From an uncultured Armatimonadota bacterium (GTDB taxonomy: Bacteria > Armatimonadota > Fimbriimonadia > Fimbriimonadales > Fimbriimonadaceae), in the NCBI GenBank assembly GCA_903899015.1, contig CAIUHP010000089.1:1-52250 (forward strand): a stretch of DNA of 52,250 nucleotides. The letters run 5' to 3'. The notes under the pieces were generated by a model, which saw only the letters and a program-made list of their open reading frames with translations, did no database searches and was not told where the DNA came from. This document shows positions 43,733 to 51,797 of the stretch, one piece after another (positions within the stretch are counted from its first letter, which is position 1; every line of letters starts with the position of its first letter). A program made the position numbers and the translations under genes.

Positions 43733-44239
43733 ATGAGTTTGGCGATCAATTGGCTTAGAACACAGAAGGGAGAGGACCCGATGGTTTATCTCGACGACGT
43801 GTATCGCTACGTTGCCGTCCGACTCGGTAACAGGGAAGACGCAGAAGACATCGCAATTGAAGTGGTTCAAGCACTTCCGAATCCATGCCGAAAAGCGAAT
43901 TTGCGAATGTATATGCTCGGCATGGCCCGTCGGAAAGTCGTGGATCGTTTGCGACGCAAAAGACCTACTGTTGCTCTCCAAGAGGCTGACATTGCGATTC
44001 GCTTTGACCGAGATTCAGACGAAGCAACATTAGTCAACGCGGTCATGCAGACCCTTACCGATGATCATCGTGAGGTGCTTACCCTTAAATACTACGCGGG
44101 GCTCTCCAGCGCAGAAATTGGCGCGATGCTCTCAAAGAATCCTGAAGCAGTAGACAGCATGCTCCAACGAGCCCGGTCAGCATTTGAACAAAGCTGGCGG
44201 CAAGTTACCGGAGACGAGGTGAAAGATGAAAGAAAATGA
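43733..44239 (+). CDS. ECF-type RNA polymerase sigma factor
   Basis: The ~168-residue sigma-70 family protein has region 2 as VYRYVAVRLGNREDAEDIAI and ARRKVVDRLRRK, and region 4 as MQTLTDDHREVLTLKYYAG, LSSAEIGAMLSKNPEAV and DSMLQRARSAFEQ. This is the usual two-domain layout of extracytoplasmic-function sigma factors. The ATG at 43733 follows AGGAG by only three bases; a GTG at 43718 would add five residues, and an ATG at 43781 has GAGAGG before it but leaves region 2 very short. The next gene starts 14 bases inside this gene's 3' end, so the two are translationally linked and the partner is likely its regulator. The controlled promoters are unknown. Confidence 0.88.
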   Translation: MSLAINWLRTQKGEDPMVYLDDVYRYVAVRLGNREDAEDIAIEVVQALPNPCRKANLRMYMLGMARRKVVDRLRRKRPTVALQEADIAIRFDRDSDEATLVNAVMQTLTDDHREVLTLKYYAGLSSAEIGAMLSKNPEAVDSMLQRARSAFEQSWRQVTGDEVKDERK

Positions 44240-45698
44240 AGTCGAACGCTTGATTCAGTCCTACGGCAATTCCTTCGAGCCGATCAACCGCTCGGTGAAG
44301 CAAAAACAACCCAGTCGTTGGAGAAAACCGCTCACCTTTGGCTTGGTGGCAGCCACCGGCATGACCATGTTTGTGTTGGTTATGATTCCGAGAAATGCCA
44401 CCGCGAGGACGATCGAAAGCATTCAGCATGCCATTAGCGATGCGAACTCAATGGAAGTCTTCTCGTCAATGAAGCTTCCTTCCGGTTGGCGTCCCTATCT
44501 CCACATTTACTACGCCAACAACATGTGGCGGCATGAGGCACAAATGGGAACTGGGGTTGAGCGCACGATTATCATGCGCGATGGAATGGTTTTGCAGGAC
44601 AGCGCAGCAGATGATTTTGCCATTCTCTATCCTAAGGATCCAAGTACGGACCAAATGTTTGATGGCGTTGGTCAAACAGCCCTGGACTTTGCCAAGGGCA
44701 TGATCAATAGCGGAAGCTCAGAAAATCCCAAACAAATCACGATTCACGAGCATTCACCGATCAATGGTCGAGACACCTATGCGGTCCATCTTGATAATGA
44801 AATTGAGCATTATCATGCCGAAATTCTTGTCGATCAAGAAACCAACCTACCCTTCCAAAGTGATATGCAAACCGATGACGGCAGGCCGAATTTTAAGGGC
44901 TTGAGGCAGGCGATTCACGTTGAATACAAGTTCAACCAGAAGCTGTCACCGGATCTTTTCGCATTGAATTCTAAGAAACGTATCATCAAGAGCGACGAAG
45001 CCATGAAGTCCATCGCGAAGATGTGGGCGGTTCCCTTATCCCATGTGCGTGACACAGAAATTCGTGACGTAACCATCACGTCTGACGGAACAGTTTGGAT
45101 TGCGTTCACGGAAGCTCATAAGGAACCTAAAGTCACGCTTCCCTCAACGCTAACGGACAATCTGGGAACAACCTACGTTCGGACTCTCGATCTTAATCCT
45201 AAGATGTCGAACGGGAGTTTTGCCTTTTCAGTTATGGATGACAAATCAGTGTGTATCGTTGGATTTGTTCCTCTGATGACTCACACCACGATTCCCTCGC
45301 AGGTTCAAGTTGGTTTTGCAAAGAGCCAAAGTGACCGAAATTGGGGCATCGCATCCAAGCAAGTTGAAGTCGTGGATCAAACTTTGTCATTCACGCCACT
45401 GCATTCGTCGAATGAACTACCTGAATACTTTCCCTTGCTTGGAATGGGAACAAGCCAATTCCAGTTCAAGTCGATGATATGGAACTCACGGGCCAAAGCG
45501 CTAGAAGATCGTAAAGACTGGCTTCACGCTGCCCAAGCATACGACGAATATGCAAAAGCCCGGTATCGCTGGGTGAAATACTCCGCCTTTGAACCGATGC
45601 TGAAGGAAGCTTTTTGCTACCGACAGCTTGGACAAATCGCCAGGGCAGACGAAATTACAAAGCAGGCAGAAGCCCTCAAGAATTCGATGGAGCGGTGA
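44226..45698 (+). CDS. Single-helix membrane protein, probable anti-sigma factor
   Basis: The 490-residue protein has a short cytoplasmic tail (1-36), one membrane helix at ~37-54 (FGLVAATGMTMFVLVMI) and a large outer domain. The outer part resembles LolA/MucB-type beta sheets (TIESIQHAISDANSMEVFS; YLHIYYANNMWRHEAQMG; PINGRDTYAVHLDN), which in RseB/MucB sense envelope stress. From ~415 on there are TPR-like helices (LEDRKDWLHAAQAYDEY, CYRQLGQIARADEI). It overlaps the sigma gene by 14 bases, with GAGGTG four bases before the ATG. No HxxxCxxC zinc anti-sigma motif exists, so the sigma-binding segment, if present, must be the short tail. The assignment comes from the overlap and topology. Confidence 0.68.
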   Translation: MKENEVERLIQSYGNSFEPINRSVKQKQPSRWRKPLTFGLVAATGMTMFVLVMIPRNATARTIESIQHAISDANSMEVFSSMKLPSGWRPYLHIYYANNMWRHEAQMGTGVERTIIMRDGMVLQDSAADDFAILYPKDPSTDQMFDGVGQTALDFAKGMINSGSSENPKQITIHEHSPINGRDTYAVHLDNEIEHYHAEILVDQETNLPFQSDMQTDDGRPNFKGLRQAIHVEYKFNQKLSPDLFALNSKKRIIKSDEAMKSIAKMWAVPLSHVRDTEIRDVTITSDGTVWIAFTEAHKEPKVTLPSTLTDNLGTTYVRTLDLNPKMSNGSFAFSVMDDKSVCIVGFVPLMTHTTIPSQVQVGFAKSQSDRNWGIASKQVEVVDQTLSFTPLHSSNELPEYFPLLGMGTSQFQFKSMIWNSRAKALEDRKDWLHAAQAYDEYAKARYRWVKYSAFEPMLKEAFCYRQLGQIARADEITKQAEALKNSMER

Positions 45699-45734
45699 AA
45701 GGCAACATATCCGATGCTTAGCAATCTATCATCG

Positions 45735-45765
45735 TTGCATCGCTCATCATATTTGAGCGATGCAA
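45735..45765. promoter_or_regulatory. Perfect 12-base inverted repeat ahead of the TSUP exporter
   Basis: TTGCATCGCTCA (45735-45746) and TGAGCGATGCAA (45754-45765) pair perfectly around TCATATT, ending nine bases before the ATG at 45775. It lies 36 bases after the previous stop and has no T-run. It could be a metal- or thiol-regulator operator overlapping a CATATT -10 box, or a hairpin in the message. Confidence 0.5.
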
Positions 45766-45774
45766 TGACCATAG

Positions 45775-46515
45775 ATGAATCCGCTGACGTACCTGGGCCT
45801 CGCTTCTTGTGTTTTGATTGCCGCCACCGTGGGCGGACTTTTTGGCATCGGTACCGCTTCGATTCTTCTGCCCATTTTGTCGTACTACATGGGAGTTCGG
45901 TTCGCCGTTCCGGTCGTGGGAATCGGAATGATTTTCGCGAATGTATCTCGCGCAATATTCTCTTGGAGGAGCGTGGATTGGAAGGCAGTGATCGCCTTCT
46001 CCTCGGCCGCCGTCCCGACCAGCATTATCGGCGCACTCATTTTTGTCGGCTCCTCTCCTCAATGGATCGGCGCTTTTGTTGGCATCACGATTTTGGTGTT
46101 AGTACCGTTGAGGCGACTGACGAACCGATGGAATGTTCACACTCAGCTCAAGCACCTCCCGATTGTTGGAGGGACAATCGGAATGATTTCTGGAATGGGT
46201 GGGGCTACCGGTCCGGTCGCGGCACCTTTTCTCATTAGCTATGGCCTAGTCAAGAGCAGCTACTTGGGCACGGACGGGGTCAACGCCACGCTGATGCACT
46301 CCATCAAAACGATTGTCTATTGGATGAATGGGTCCGTTAACCAAGCACAACTTCAGCTTGGTTTAGTTTACGGAGCCATCATGGTTTTGGGATCCTATCT
46401 CGGGCGTCGCCTAGTCGACCGGCTAAACATCCAGACCTACACCATCTCGATCGAATGTTGCACACTTGCACTGGGCTCCGCGATGCTCCTCCAAACGATC
46501 TTCCACCCGAAATAA
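45775..46515 (+). CDS. TSUP-family (TauE/SafE-like) membrane exporter
   Basis: The 246-residue integral membrane protein has about eight helices. Two homologous halves each carry the TSUP glycine motif: GLFGIGTASILLPILSYYMG near 22-40 and GMISGMGGATGPVAAPFLIS near 137-157, the usual GxGGG-like loops. The family moves sulfite, sulfoacetate, thiosulfate or other small organic anions. The SAFE domain relatives export sulfite. Substrate is not determined by sequence. It follows the membrane partner of the sigma factor, separated by a perfect inverted repeat, and precedes a redoxin gene by 57 bases. This makes sulfur or thiol stress a reasonable theme. Confidence 0.86.
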   Translation: MNPLTYLGLASCVLIAATVGGLFGIGTASILLPILSYYMGVRFAVPVVGIGMIFANVSRAIFSWRSVDWKAVIAFSSAAVPTSIIGALIFVGSSPQWIGAFVGITILVLVPLRRLTNRWNVHTQLKHLPIVGGTIGMISGMGGATGPVAAPFLISYGLVKSSYLGTDGVNATLMHSIKTIVYWMNGSVNQAQLQLGLVYGAIMVLGSYLGRRLVDRLNIQTYTISIECCTLALGSAMLLQTIFHPK

Positions 46516-46572
46516 TCGCAATGTGATCGATTGAAACGAAGCCCTAACATTTGGGGTAGATAATCGACAGGA

Positions 46573-47130
46573 ATGGTCGGTTCATGCGTGTTCATATTGA
46601 GCCTATTCATGGGCAGAAGCAGGTCTTCTTCCGTGGCGGGCGTCGACGGTCGCATGCATCAACTTATTGAAGAGGCGAAGGGCAAACCGCACGTCATTCT
46701 CTTCATCAGCCACGATTGTCCAATCTGCAACGCGTATGCGCCGGAGATTGGTCGGATCCAGAATCAGTTCGGGAAGCAAGTGACGATTGACCTTGTCTAT
46801 TCCGAAACACGTATCACGGCGGCCGTCGCAAAAACTCATGCCAAAGAGTTCTCGATCAATCGAAGCTCGCTGTTTTTGGATCCCAACGGCAGCTTTGCCC
46901 AATACTGCAAGGCCACGGTTACTCCCCAAGCGATTGTTTACGACTCCAACGGGACGCCCGTTTACTCTGGACGCATTGACGATCGATACTTGTCGCTCGG
47001 CAAGCAACGCACGAATCCAACCTCACACGATCTTCGCAACGCGCTAGAAGCGGTGCTCGCTCATAAACGTCCTTCAATCAGCCGAACAGCGGCGGTAGGA
47101 TGTTATATCGTTCTTCCTTCAACCTCATGA
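46573..47130 (+). CDS. Redoxin-domain (thioredoxin-like) exported protein
   Basis: The 185-residue protein has an N-terminal hydrophobic stretch (MVGSCVFILSLFMG) and a thioredoxin-fold domain. The active site is CPIC (SHDCPICNAYAPEIGRI), followed by the cis-proline strand (TVTPQAIVYDSNG) and YSGRIDDRYLSLGKQR. This close match is to planctomycete redoxins encoded next to cytochrome/copper-monooxygenase genes, where the two are often fused. GATAAT ends eight bases before the ATG; AGGA directly abuts it. Its last four bases overlap the start of the next gene (ATGA), so the two are made together. It probably supplies or senses thiol redox state for the copper enzyme. Confidence 0.8.
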   Translation: MVGSCVFILSLFMGRSRSSSVAGVDGRMHQLIEEAKGKPHVILFISHDCPICNAYAPEIGRIQNQFGKQVTIDLVYSETRITAAVAKTHAKEFSINRSSLFLDPNGSFAQYCKATVTPQAIVYDSNGTPVYSGRIDDRYLSLGKQRTNPTSHDLRNALEAVLAHKRPSISRTAAVGCYIVLPSTS

Positions 47131-48683
47131 ACCTTCTTCGCACCTCCATCGCCGTCCTATCGGGTTCCGTACTTTGCGTGACCGCTCTGCCTCATAGTGA
47201 CAAAGCCAAACCGCATCTGAAGACGGTACCGAGCTTTGCGAAAGACGTCGCGCCGATTCTGTATTCAAAGTGCGCGCCATGTCACCACGCGGGCGAAGTG
47301 GCTCCCTTCACTCTCACGAGCTATGAAGATGCACGTGCGAAGGCGCCGACGCTTGCAGCGGCTGTAAAAAGTAAGTTCATGCCGCCTTGGCAGGCAATTA
47401 CCCATGGTGAATTCAGAAACGAACGAACGTTAACGACCGCACAAATTCAAACTCTAGAAGATTGGGCCGCGGCGGGAGCACCCAAAGGCGATCTCAAGCA
47501 AGCACCCAAACCTCCCGTTTACACGCCCGGCTGGATGATGGGAACTCCCGACCTGGTTGTGCGGCCCCCTCAGCCTTATGCGGTTGCTCCGGAAGGTGCA
47601 GATGAGTACCGATGCTTCGTGATTCCCACTCACTTCCCAGAGGGAAGATTTGTCACCGACGTAGAGACCCGACCCGGAAATCGAAATGTGGTTCACCACG
47701 TTCTGATCTACGTCGATACAAGCGGAGTCGCTAGAAGCAAAGACGGTAAAGATGGCAAGCCAGGCTACGAATCTTTCGGCGGCCCGGGATTTGTTCCTGC
47801 GGGTTCGCTGGGGGGCTGGGCACCCGGCTTGCTGCCGCAGTCTTTACCAAAAGGAATCGGCATGTGGCTTCCGAAAGGTGCCGACATTGTGATTCAAGTT
47901 CACTATCACAAAAATGGGAAGGCTGAGTATGACCAAAGCCAAGTTGGACTCAAGTTTGCAACCGGCCCGATCGATAAAAAGGTCCGTTGGGAATCGGTAG
48001 ACAACGAGTTCATCTCGATCAAACCAGGCGAGAAGAACTACGAAGTCAAAGCCGACATCGACCTAAAAGCTCCCGTGACGGTGCTAGATGTGATTCCTCA
48101 CATGCACCTTCTCGGCCACGATATGACGGTTACAGCCACGTTGCCCGATGGCACGAAGCGGGAAATGATTCACGTCGAGCCTTATGATTTCAACTGGCAG
48201 ACACGTTACACATACAAAGAACCGGTCCACCTGCCGAAAGGAACGCATCTATCACTCGTCGCCCATTACGATAATTCCAGCGACAATCCTCACAACCCCA
48301 ATAACCCTCCAAAACACGTTCGATTTGGCGAACAGACGACGGACGAGATGTGCTTTGCCTTCTTCACTTACACGTTTGATGGCGAGCACCTCACCCACAA
48401 CATCGTAGCCAATGACCTTGATGGTTTAGGCGGTGGAACGCTAGGAGCCATTATTGACCGCATCTTTGATCATTACGACACGAACCACGACGGAGCATTG
48501 GACGAAGCAGAATTGACCCAGGTGATCGAGTTTGTTCAAACCACCATGCACGACAACAACGCAAAAGCGACAGCACAAGACCCGAAGGCGGCCGCTAAGT
48601 TCGTGATCTCAATGTATGGCAAAGCGAAGAAGGGCCAAGTGACTCGAGAAGAGTTCAAGAAACTCGCTCACTTCCTGCGCTGA
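47127..48683 (+). CDS. Cytochrome c - copper type II monooxygenase-like - EF-hand fusion protein
   Basis: The 518-residue exported protein has four parts. A signal peptide (LLRTSIAVLSGSVLCV) comes first. A planctomycete-type cytochrome c stretch follows, with haem motif CAPCH (49-53) and a FMPPW region. Next is a peptidylglycine hydroxylating monooxygenase-like double jelly roll, with copper-site motifs NVVHHVLIYVD, QVHYHKNG and PHMHLLGHDM. Last is an EF-hand calcium pair (DHYDTNHDGALDEAEL; GQVTREEFKKL). PHM-like enzymes hydroxylate carbon centres using two coppers and a reductant; the fused haem suggests electron delivery. The substrate is unknown. The start at 47127 overlaps the redoxin stop as ATGA; an upstream in-frame codon was rejected because the signal peptide begins here. 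Confidence 0.84.
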   Translation: MNLLRTSIAVLSGSVLCVTALPHSDKAKPHLKTVPSFAKDVAPILYSKCAPCHHAGEVAPFTLTSYEDARAKAPTLAAAVKSKFMPPWQAITHGEFRNERTLTTAQIQTLEDWAAAGAPKGDLKQAPKPPVYTPGWMMGTPDLVVRPPQPYAVAPEGADEYRCFVIPTHFPEGRFVTDVETRPGNRNVVHHVLIYVDTSGVARSKDGKDGKPGYESFGGPGFVPAGSLGGWAPGLLPQSLPKGIGMWLPKGADIVIQVHYHKNGKAEYDQSQVGLKFATGPIDKKVRWESVDNEFISIKPGEKNYEVKADIDLKAPVTVLDVIPHMHLLGHDMTVTATLPDGTKREMIHVEPYDFNWQTRYTYKEPVHLPKGTHLSLVAHYDNSSDNPHNPNNPPKHVRFGEQTTDEMCFAFFTYTFDGEHLTHNIVANDLDGLGGGTLGAIIDRIFDHYDTNHDGALDEAELTQVIEFVQTTMHDNNAKATAQDPKAAAKFVISMYGKAKKGQVTREEFKKLAHFLR

Positions 48684-48685
48684 TC

Positions 48686-49429
48686 CTAAAAATTCCGATT
48701 CATCTCTAACGTTCGAACCGCGTTTGCCACCATGTCGATTGGCTGGTGGAAAGCGCGGTTCTTTTGTTTGGGGGTGATGATGGATGTGAGCTTGGCAATA
48801 TACGTGTAGCCAGTGCCATCGCCGTTATCCGTGGTGTCTTTCAACATCACGAAATTCCCTGTTTCAGGAGCAACCCAGGAGATCGACTTATCCGAAACGC
48901 CATCCGACCGTTTAGCCGTTTGGTTAATGATCCAGCAACTGTAAACCCCATTCGGCGTGCTGACATTTTGAGCGCCCGTGATTTTATAAGTCTCCGCAAT
49001 CGTCAGTCCGCTGTTAAATGTAAGCGTTCCGGATGCTGAATTTCCGATCGCAAGTGGGCTAGGCACACTAAGCGTGTTGGAGGAAACGACCTGCACCACG
49101 GCATTCACGGTCTCGGCCAGCAGTTGACCCGACGGGCTGAATTCCGCATAGCTTGTGATGGTGGACGGGCCGGTTTTGAGTGCGAGGTTAAAGACGCTTG
49201 TCTTCTTGATGCTCGGAGACCCGTTGTACGTGTCATCGCTAAAGCTCTCCGTTAACGTCCCAGAGTAAGCACCGAAACGACCAAAGTCAATTTGAACGGA
49301 ATAATCCCATGCGTCGCCGGGACCGTTTGCCCGATAGGTTGTGGCCGGTAATACTTCAACCTGGCCTCCGCCACCTCCGCACGACGCCAGCGTAACCCCG
49401 CAGCCAATCAACAGCGCGACTCGTTTCAT
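48686..49429 (-). CDS. Glycine-rich-anchor lipoprotein of unknown function
   Basis: The 247-residue envelope lipoprotein starts at 49429 with signal MKRVALLIGCGVTLASC and the lipobox LASC, then a GGGGG spacer seen in many Armatimonadota lipoproteins. The mature part is beta-rich (AWDYSVQIDFGRFGAYSGTL; GVYSCWIINQTAKRS; GNFVMLKDTTDNGDG), like lipoproteins that form small beta-sandwiches. No family recognised. It ends two bases from the convergent copper-protein gene. A ten-residue longer start (49459) would spoil the signal. Confidence 0.65.
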   Translation of the reverse strand: MKRVALLIGCGVTLASCGGGGGQVEVLPATTYRANGPGDAWDYSVQIDFGRFGAYSGTLTESFSDDTYNGSPSIKKTSVFNLALKTGPSTITSYAEFSPSGQLLAETVNAVVQVVSSNTLSVPSPLAIGNSASGTLTFNSGLTIAETYKITGAQNVSTPNGVYSCWIINQTAKRSDGVSDKSISWVAPETGNFVMLKDTTDNGDGTGYTYIAKLTSIITPKQKNRAFHQPIDMVANAVRTLEMNRNF

Positions 49430-49507
49430 TCCATTTTGTAGGTTATCACTAGACGGCACATACTTTTCCTGAGTTGGAAAGTTTCGTAGTGGAATTGACC
49501 TCAGACT

Positions 49508-50560
49508 TTAATGCTTCTGGATGGGATGCCCTATCTTCATCGATTGGTGCTCCCCTAAGAGAACGATATCCATATCCGCATATTGATGCAGGATCTTTCC
49601 CGTATCGCTTGCGCGGACTTCTCCATTTGATAGGTGAATGCATGCTCCGTCGGGTGAAAAACATTTGAATGTTGCCCCGACCGACTCGGGGACTGTCCAT
49701 CGAATACTGCCAGTTTGGGATTCAATAAGGTCAAGCTGAACTCCGTAATAACCGGTGTCCCCTCCTTGACGCCTGATCAGGTGCGATCGAGTTACCAATA
49801 TCCACTTCCCTCCTGGCGAGACGACTTCGGTCGTGCTGACGAAGATGTCGCCGGTAGGTTTGATCGGAATGTGGAGCTTGCGTTGGCGCTCCTTGAGGTC
49901 CCAAAAATCCAGCCAGCCGATTCCGCCTCCAACGGCCCAATTGCCATCGTCGCTCATCTTGTCCAGATTCATCCAAGGAAGCGTCAAAGCTCGCTTCTTT
50001 CCATTTCGAGCATCAAAATCTTTCACCGTCAAACCTGCCAATCGAACGGTTGAGTCGTGGTCCCGAAAAACCAAGCTCGTCACTGTTTCGTAAGGATCAG
50101 TCCGGATCTCTTTCACCATTTGACCGGTTGTGGTGTCCCAAATCGAAAGGATTCCATCCGTCGGCCCGGACCGAGATCGCCGCTCCCGCATCATGTTTCC
50201 CACCGCGAGTCGTTTGCCGCTGGATGAAAACGCCAGCGGATAAACCACGCCCGATAAATGCCCTTGGTCCGCATCCACCAGTTTCAGGATGAGGCGCCCG
50301 GTCGAAACCTCCCATAGTCCCACTTCCCCGAGCATATTTGAACCCGCAACCAGCTTTCCGTCCGGTGAAAACCGTGTGTAATAGGGACCAAACGAGAGGC
50401 CCTTTAACTGGCTCGTGACGTGCCCGCTTGAAGTCTCGACCACACTGACAATCTTAGTTTCTGAGTCGTAAGCCGCGTAGCTCGCACCATCCGACGACAA
50501 GGGAGTCGCCGAAGCGAATCGGTGTTGAACAGCCAAGAAGAGCGCGGCGATGAAGATCAT
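49508..50560 (-). CDS. WD40-like beta-propeller protein, exported
   Basis: The 350-residue protein opens with a hydrophobic stretch (MIFIAALFLAVQ, probable signal). Seven or so WD40-like strands follow: TRFSPDGKLVAGSNMLGEV, GLWEVSTGRLILKL, AFSSSGKRLAVGN, LSIWDTTTGQMVKEI, WAVGGGIGWLDFWDL and CFSPDGACIHLSNGEV. The pattern (SPDG...LWDxxTG) is that of bacterial WD40 domains, used for protein binding. The start at 50560 is an ATG directly after an in-frame TTG, without a clear ribosome site. No partner is adjacent on this strand. Confidence 0.78.
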   Translation of the reverse strand: MIFIAALFLAVQHRFASATPLSSDGASYAAYDSETKIVSVVETSSGHVTSQLKGLSFGPYYTRFSPDGKLVAGSNMLGEVGLWEVSTGRLILKLVDADQGHLSGVVYPLAFSSSGKRLAVGNMMRERRSRSGPTDGILSIWDTTTGQMVKEIRTDPYETVTSLVFRDHDSTVRLAGLTVKDFDARNGKKRALTLPWMNLDKMSDDGNWAVGGGIGWLDFWDLKERQRKLHIPIKPTGDIFVSTTEVVSPGGKWILVTRSHLIRRQGGDTGYYGVQLDLIESQTGSIRWTVPESVGATFKCFSPDGACIHLSNGEVRASDTGKILHQYADMDIVLLGEHQSMKIGHPIQKH

Positions 50561-50647
50561 CAAGGTTCAGACGCGGGATAACGATCTTTGGGTCATCGAG
50601 TTCCTCAGAAACTCTAGATGTTCGATCTCAGTTCATCCATAGCAAAA

Positions 50648-50680
50648 AGGAAGCACTTGGCTCCGTTGCCAGTGCTTCCT
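50648..50680 (-). terminator. Terminator of the lactonase-propeller gene
   Basis: AGGAAGCACTTGGC (50648-50661) pairs with GCCAGTGCTTCCT (50668-50680), one bulged base, six-base loop. On the minus strand the stem is followed by five T residues (the AAAAA at 50644-50648). Confidence 0.78.
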
Positions 50681-50708
50681 CTTTTCAAGCTAAGTAGCTT
50701 ACTTGCTA

Positions 50709-51797
50709 TCAGCGAGCAACTAAGCCACTCGTTCCGTTTGGAAGCCCAGTTTGAGTATCGACGATGGTGAGCGTGCCGCTTGCGCTGACTCGGAAAGTCG
50801 TGATGACTTGATTGACGCTTGATAGGGCATAGAGGAATTCGCCATCGTTTCGCATCGTGAGGTCAATGGTGTGGCCGCCGGTGATACCGCTAACTCCTGT
50901 CGAATCGATGAGGTTAAGCGTGCCGTTGGTGCCGATTCTAAAGCCCGATATGTTGCCGCTACCTGCGTTGCCGGTGTAGACGAATCGACCATTTGGCGAA
51001 ACCACGTCCCAGCATGCAGCCGACTGATTAGTCTTAGCGCTACGAGTCAGAGTGTTGAGACCCAGTTGCTTGTTGAACGAGTAGCTGGAGATGGTGCTAG
51101 CGTTTGCAGCACCGCCGGCAGCTTCGGTGATGAATAGGTCGCCCTTGCTGTTGAAATCGAATCCGAACGGTGTTTTGCCGTTTGAGATTTGATAAGATAC
51201 ATCGGACGGGATGCCTCGATTATCGAGTGCGAACGTGTCGATGTAGTTGGAAACCTTTTCTGCCACCACGAGCCCAGAACCGTTTGGGGTGAACTTGATT
51301 TCAACCGGAATCACACCAACTCCGCTCAAAGGAGCGGTGGCTCGAGGAATCGGAATCAGTTCGCCTAGGAAGTTGACAAACCCTTGAATGTTGCCTGCGG
51401 TCGAGGTTGTTCCCTGGTTTACAACGTAAACCAAACCTCCGCTCTCAGTGACACTGACGGGGGAATTGCCGCCAGTTTTTTGAACATCGAGAAGGGTGAG
51501 GGCGCCGTTGTTGACCGAGAACATTGAAACGGAATTGTCACCTGCGTTGACTGCGTAGAGGTAACGTCCACTCTGAGAGAGGGCTAACCCGCCCTGGCTT
51601 CCCAGCCCCGCACCAGTCCCAAGTCCGCCCGTAGCGGTCTGTCCCAAAACCTTGAGTTTGCCGTTTGTGCCCTGAACATAACTGAGGACGACGTTGCCTG
51701 ACTTCTGATTGAGAAGGGCGTAAACGTGGTGGTTCGTATCCGCAAGTGCCAGACCTGGAGCGAGCATTCCGATGAGGAGAAACGTTGATTTTTTCAT
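50709..51797 (-). CDS. Secreted lactonase-family seven-bladed beta-propeller protein
   Basis: The 362-residue exported protein starts at 51797, where MKKSTFLLIGMLAPGLALA is a clean signal peptide. An upstream open frame reaching 52064 adds 89 residues without family resemblance. The mature protein shows repeated blades: HHVYALLNQKSGNVVLSYVQ, GLALSQSGRYLYAVNAGDN, SVSMFSVNNGALTLLD, SPNGRFVYTGNAGSGN and MRNDGEFLYALSSVNQVIT. These match the lactonase/6-phosphogluconolactonase-like (YVTN-type) fold. Export argues against a role in sugar phosphate metabolism, so binding or matrix function is more likely. Confidence 0.8.
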   Translation of the reverse strand: MKKSTFLLIGMLAPGLALADTNHHVYALLNQKSGNVVLSYVQGTNGKLKVLGQTATGGLGTGAGLGSQGGLALSQSGRYLYAVNAGDNSVSMFSVNNGALTLLDVQKTGGNSPVSVTESGGLVYVVNQGTTSTAGNIQGFVNFLGELIPIPRATAPLSGVGVIPVEIKFTPNGSGLVVAEKVSNYIDTFALDNRGIPSDVSYQISNGKTPFGFDFNSKGDLFITEAAGGAANASTISSYSFNKQLGLNTLTRSAKTNQSAACWDVVSPNGRFVYTGNAGSGNISGFRIGTNGTLNLIDSTGVSGITGGHTIDLTMRNDGEFLYALSSVNQVITTFRVSASGTLTIVDTQTGLPNGTSGLVAR

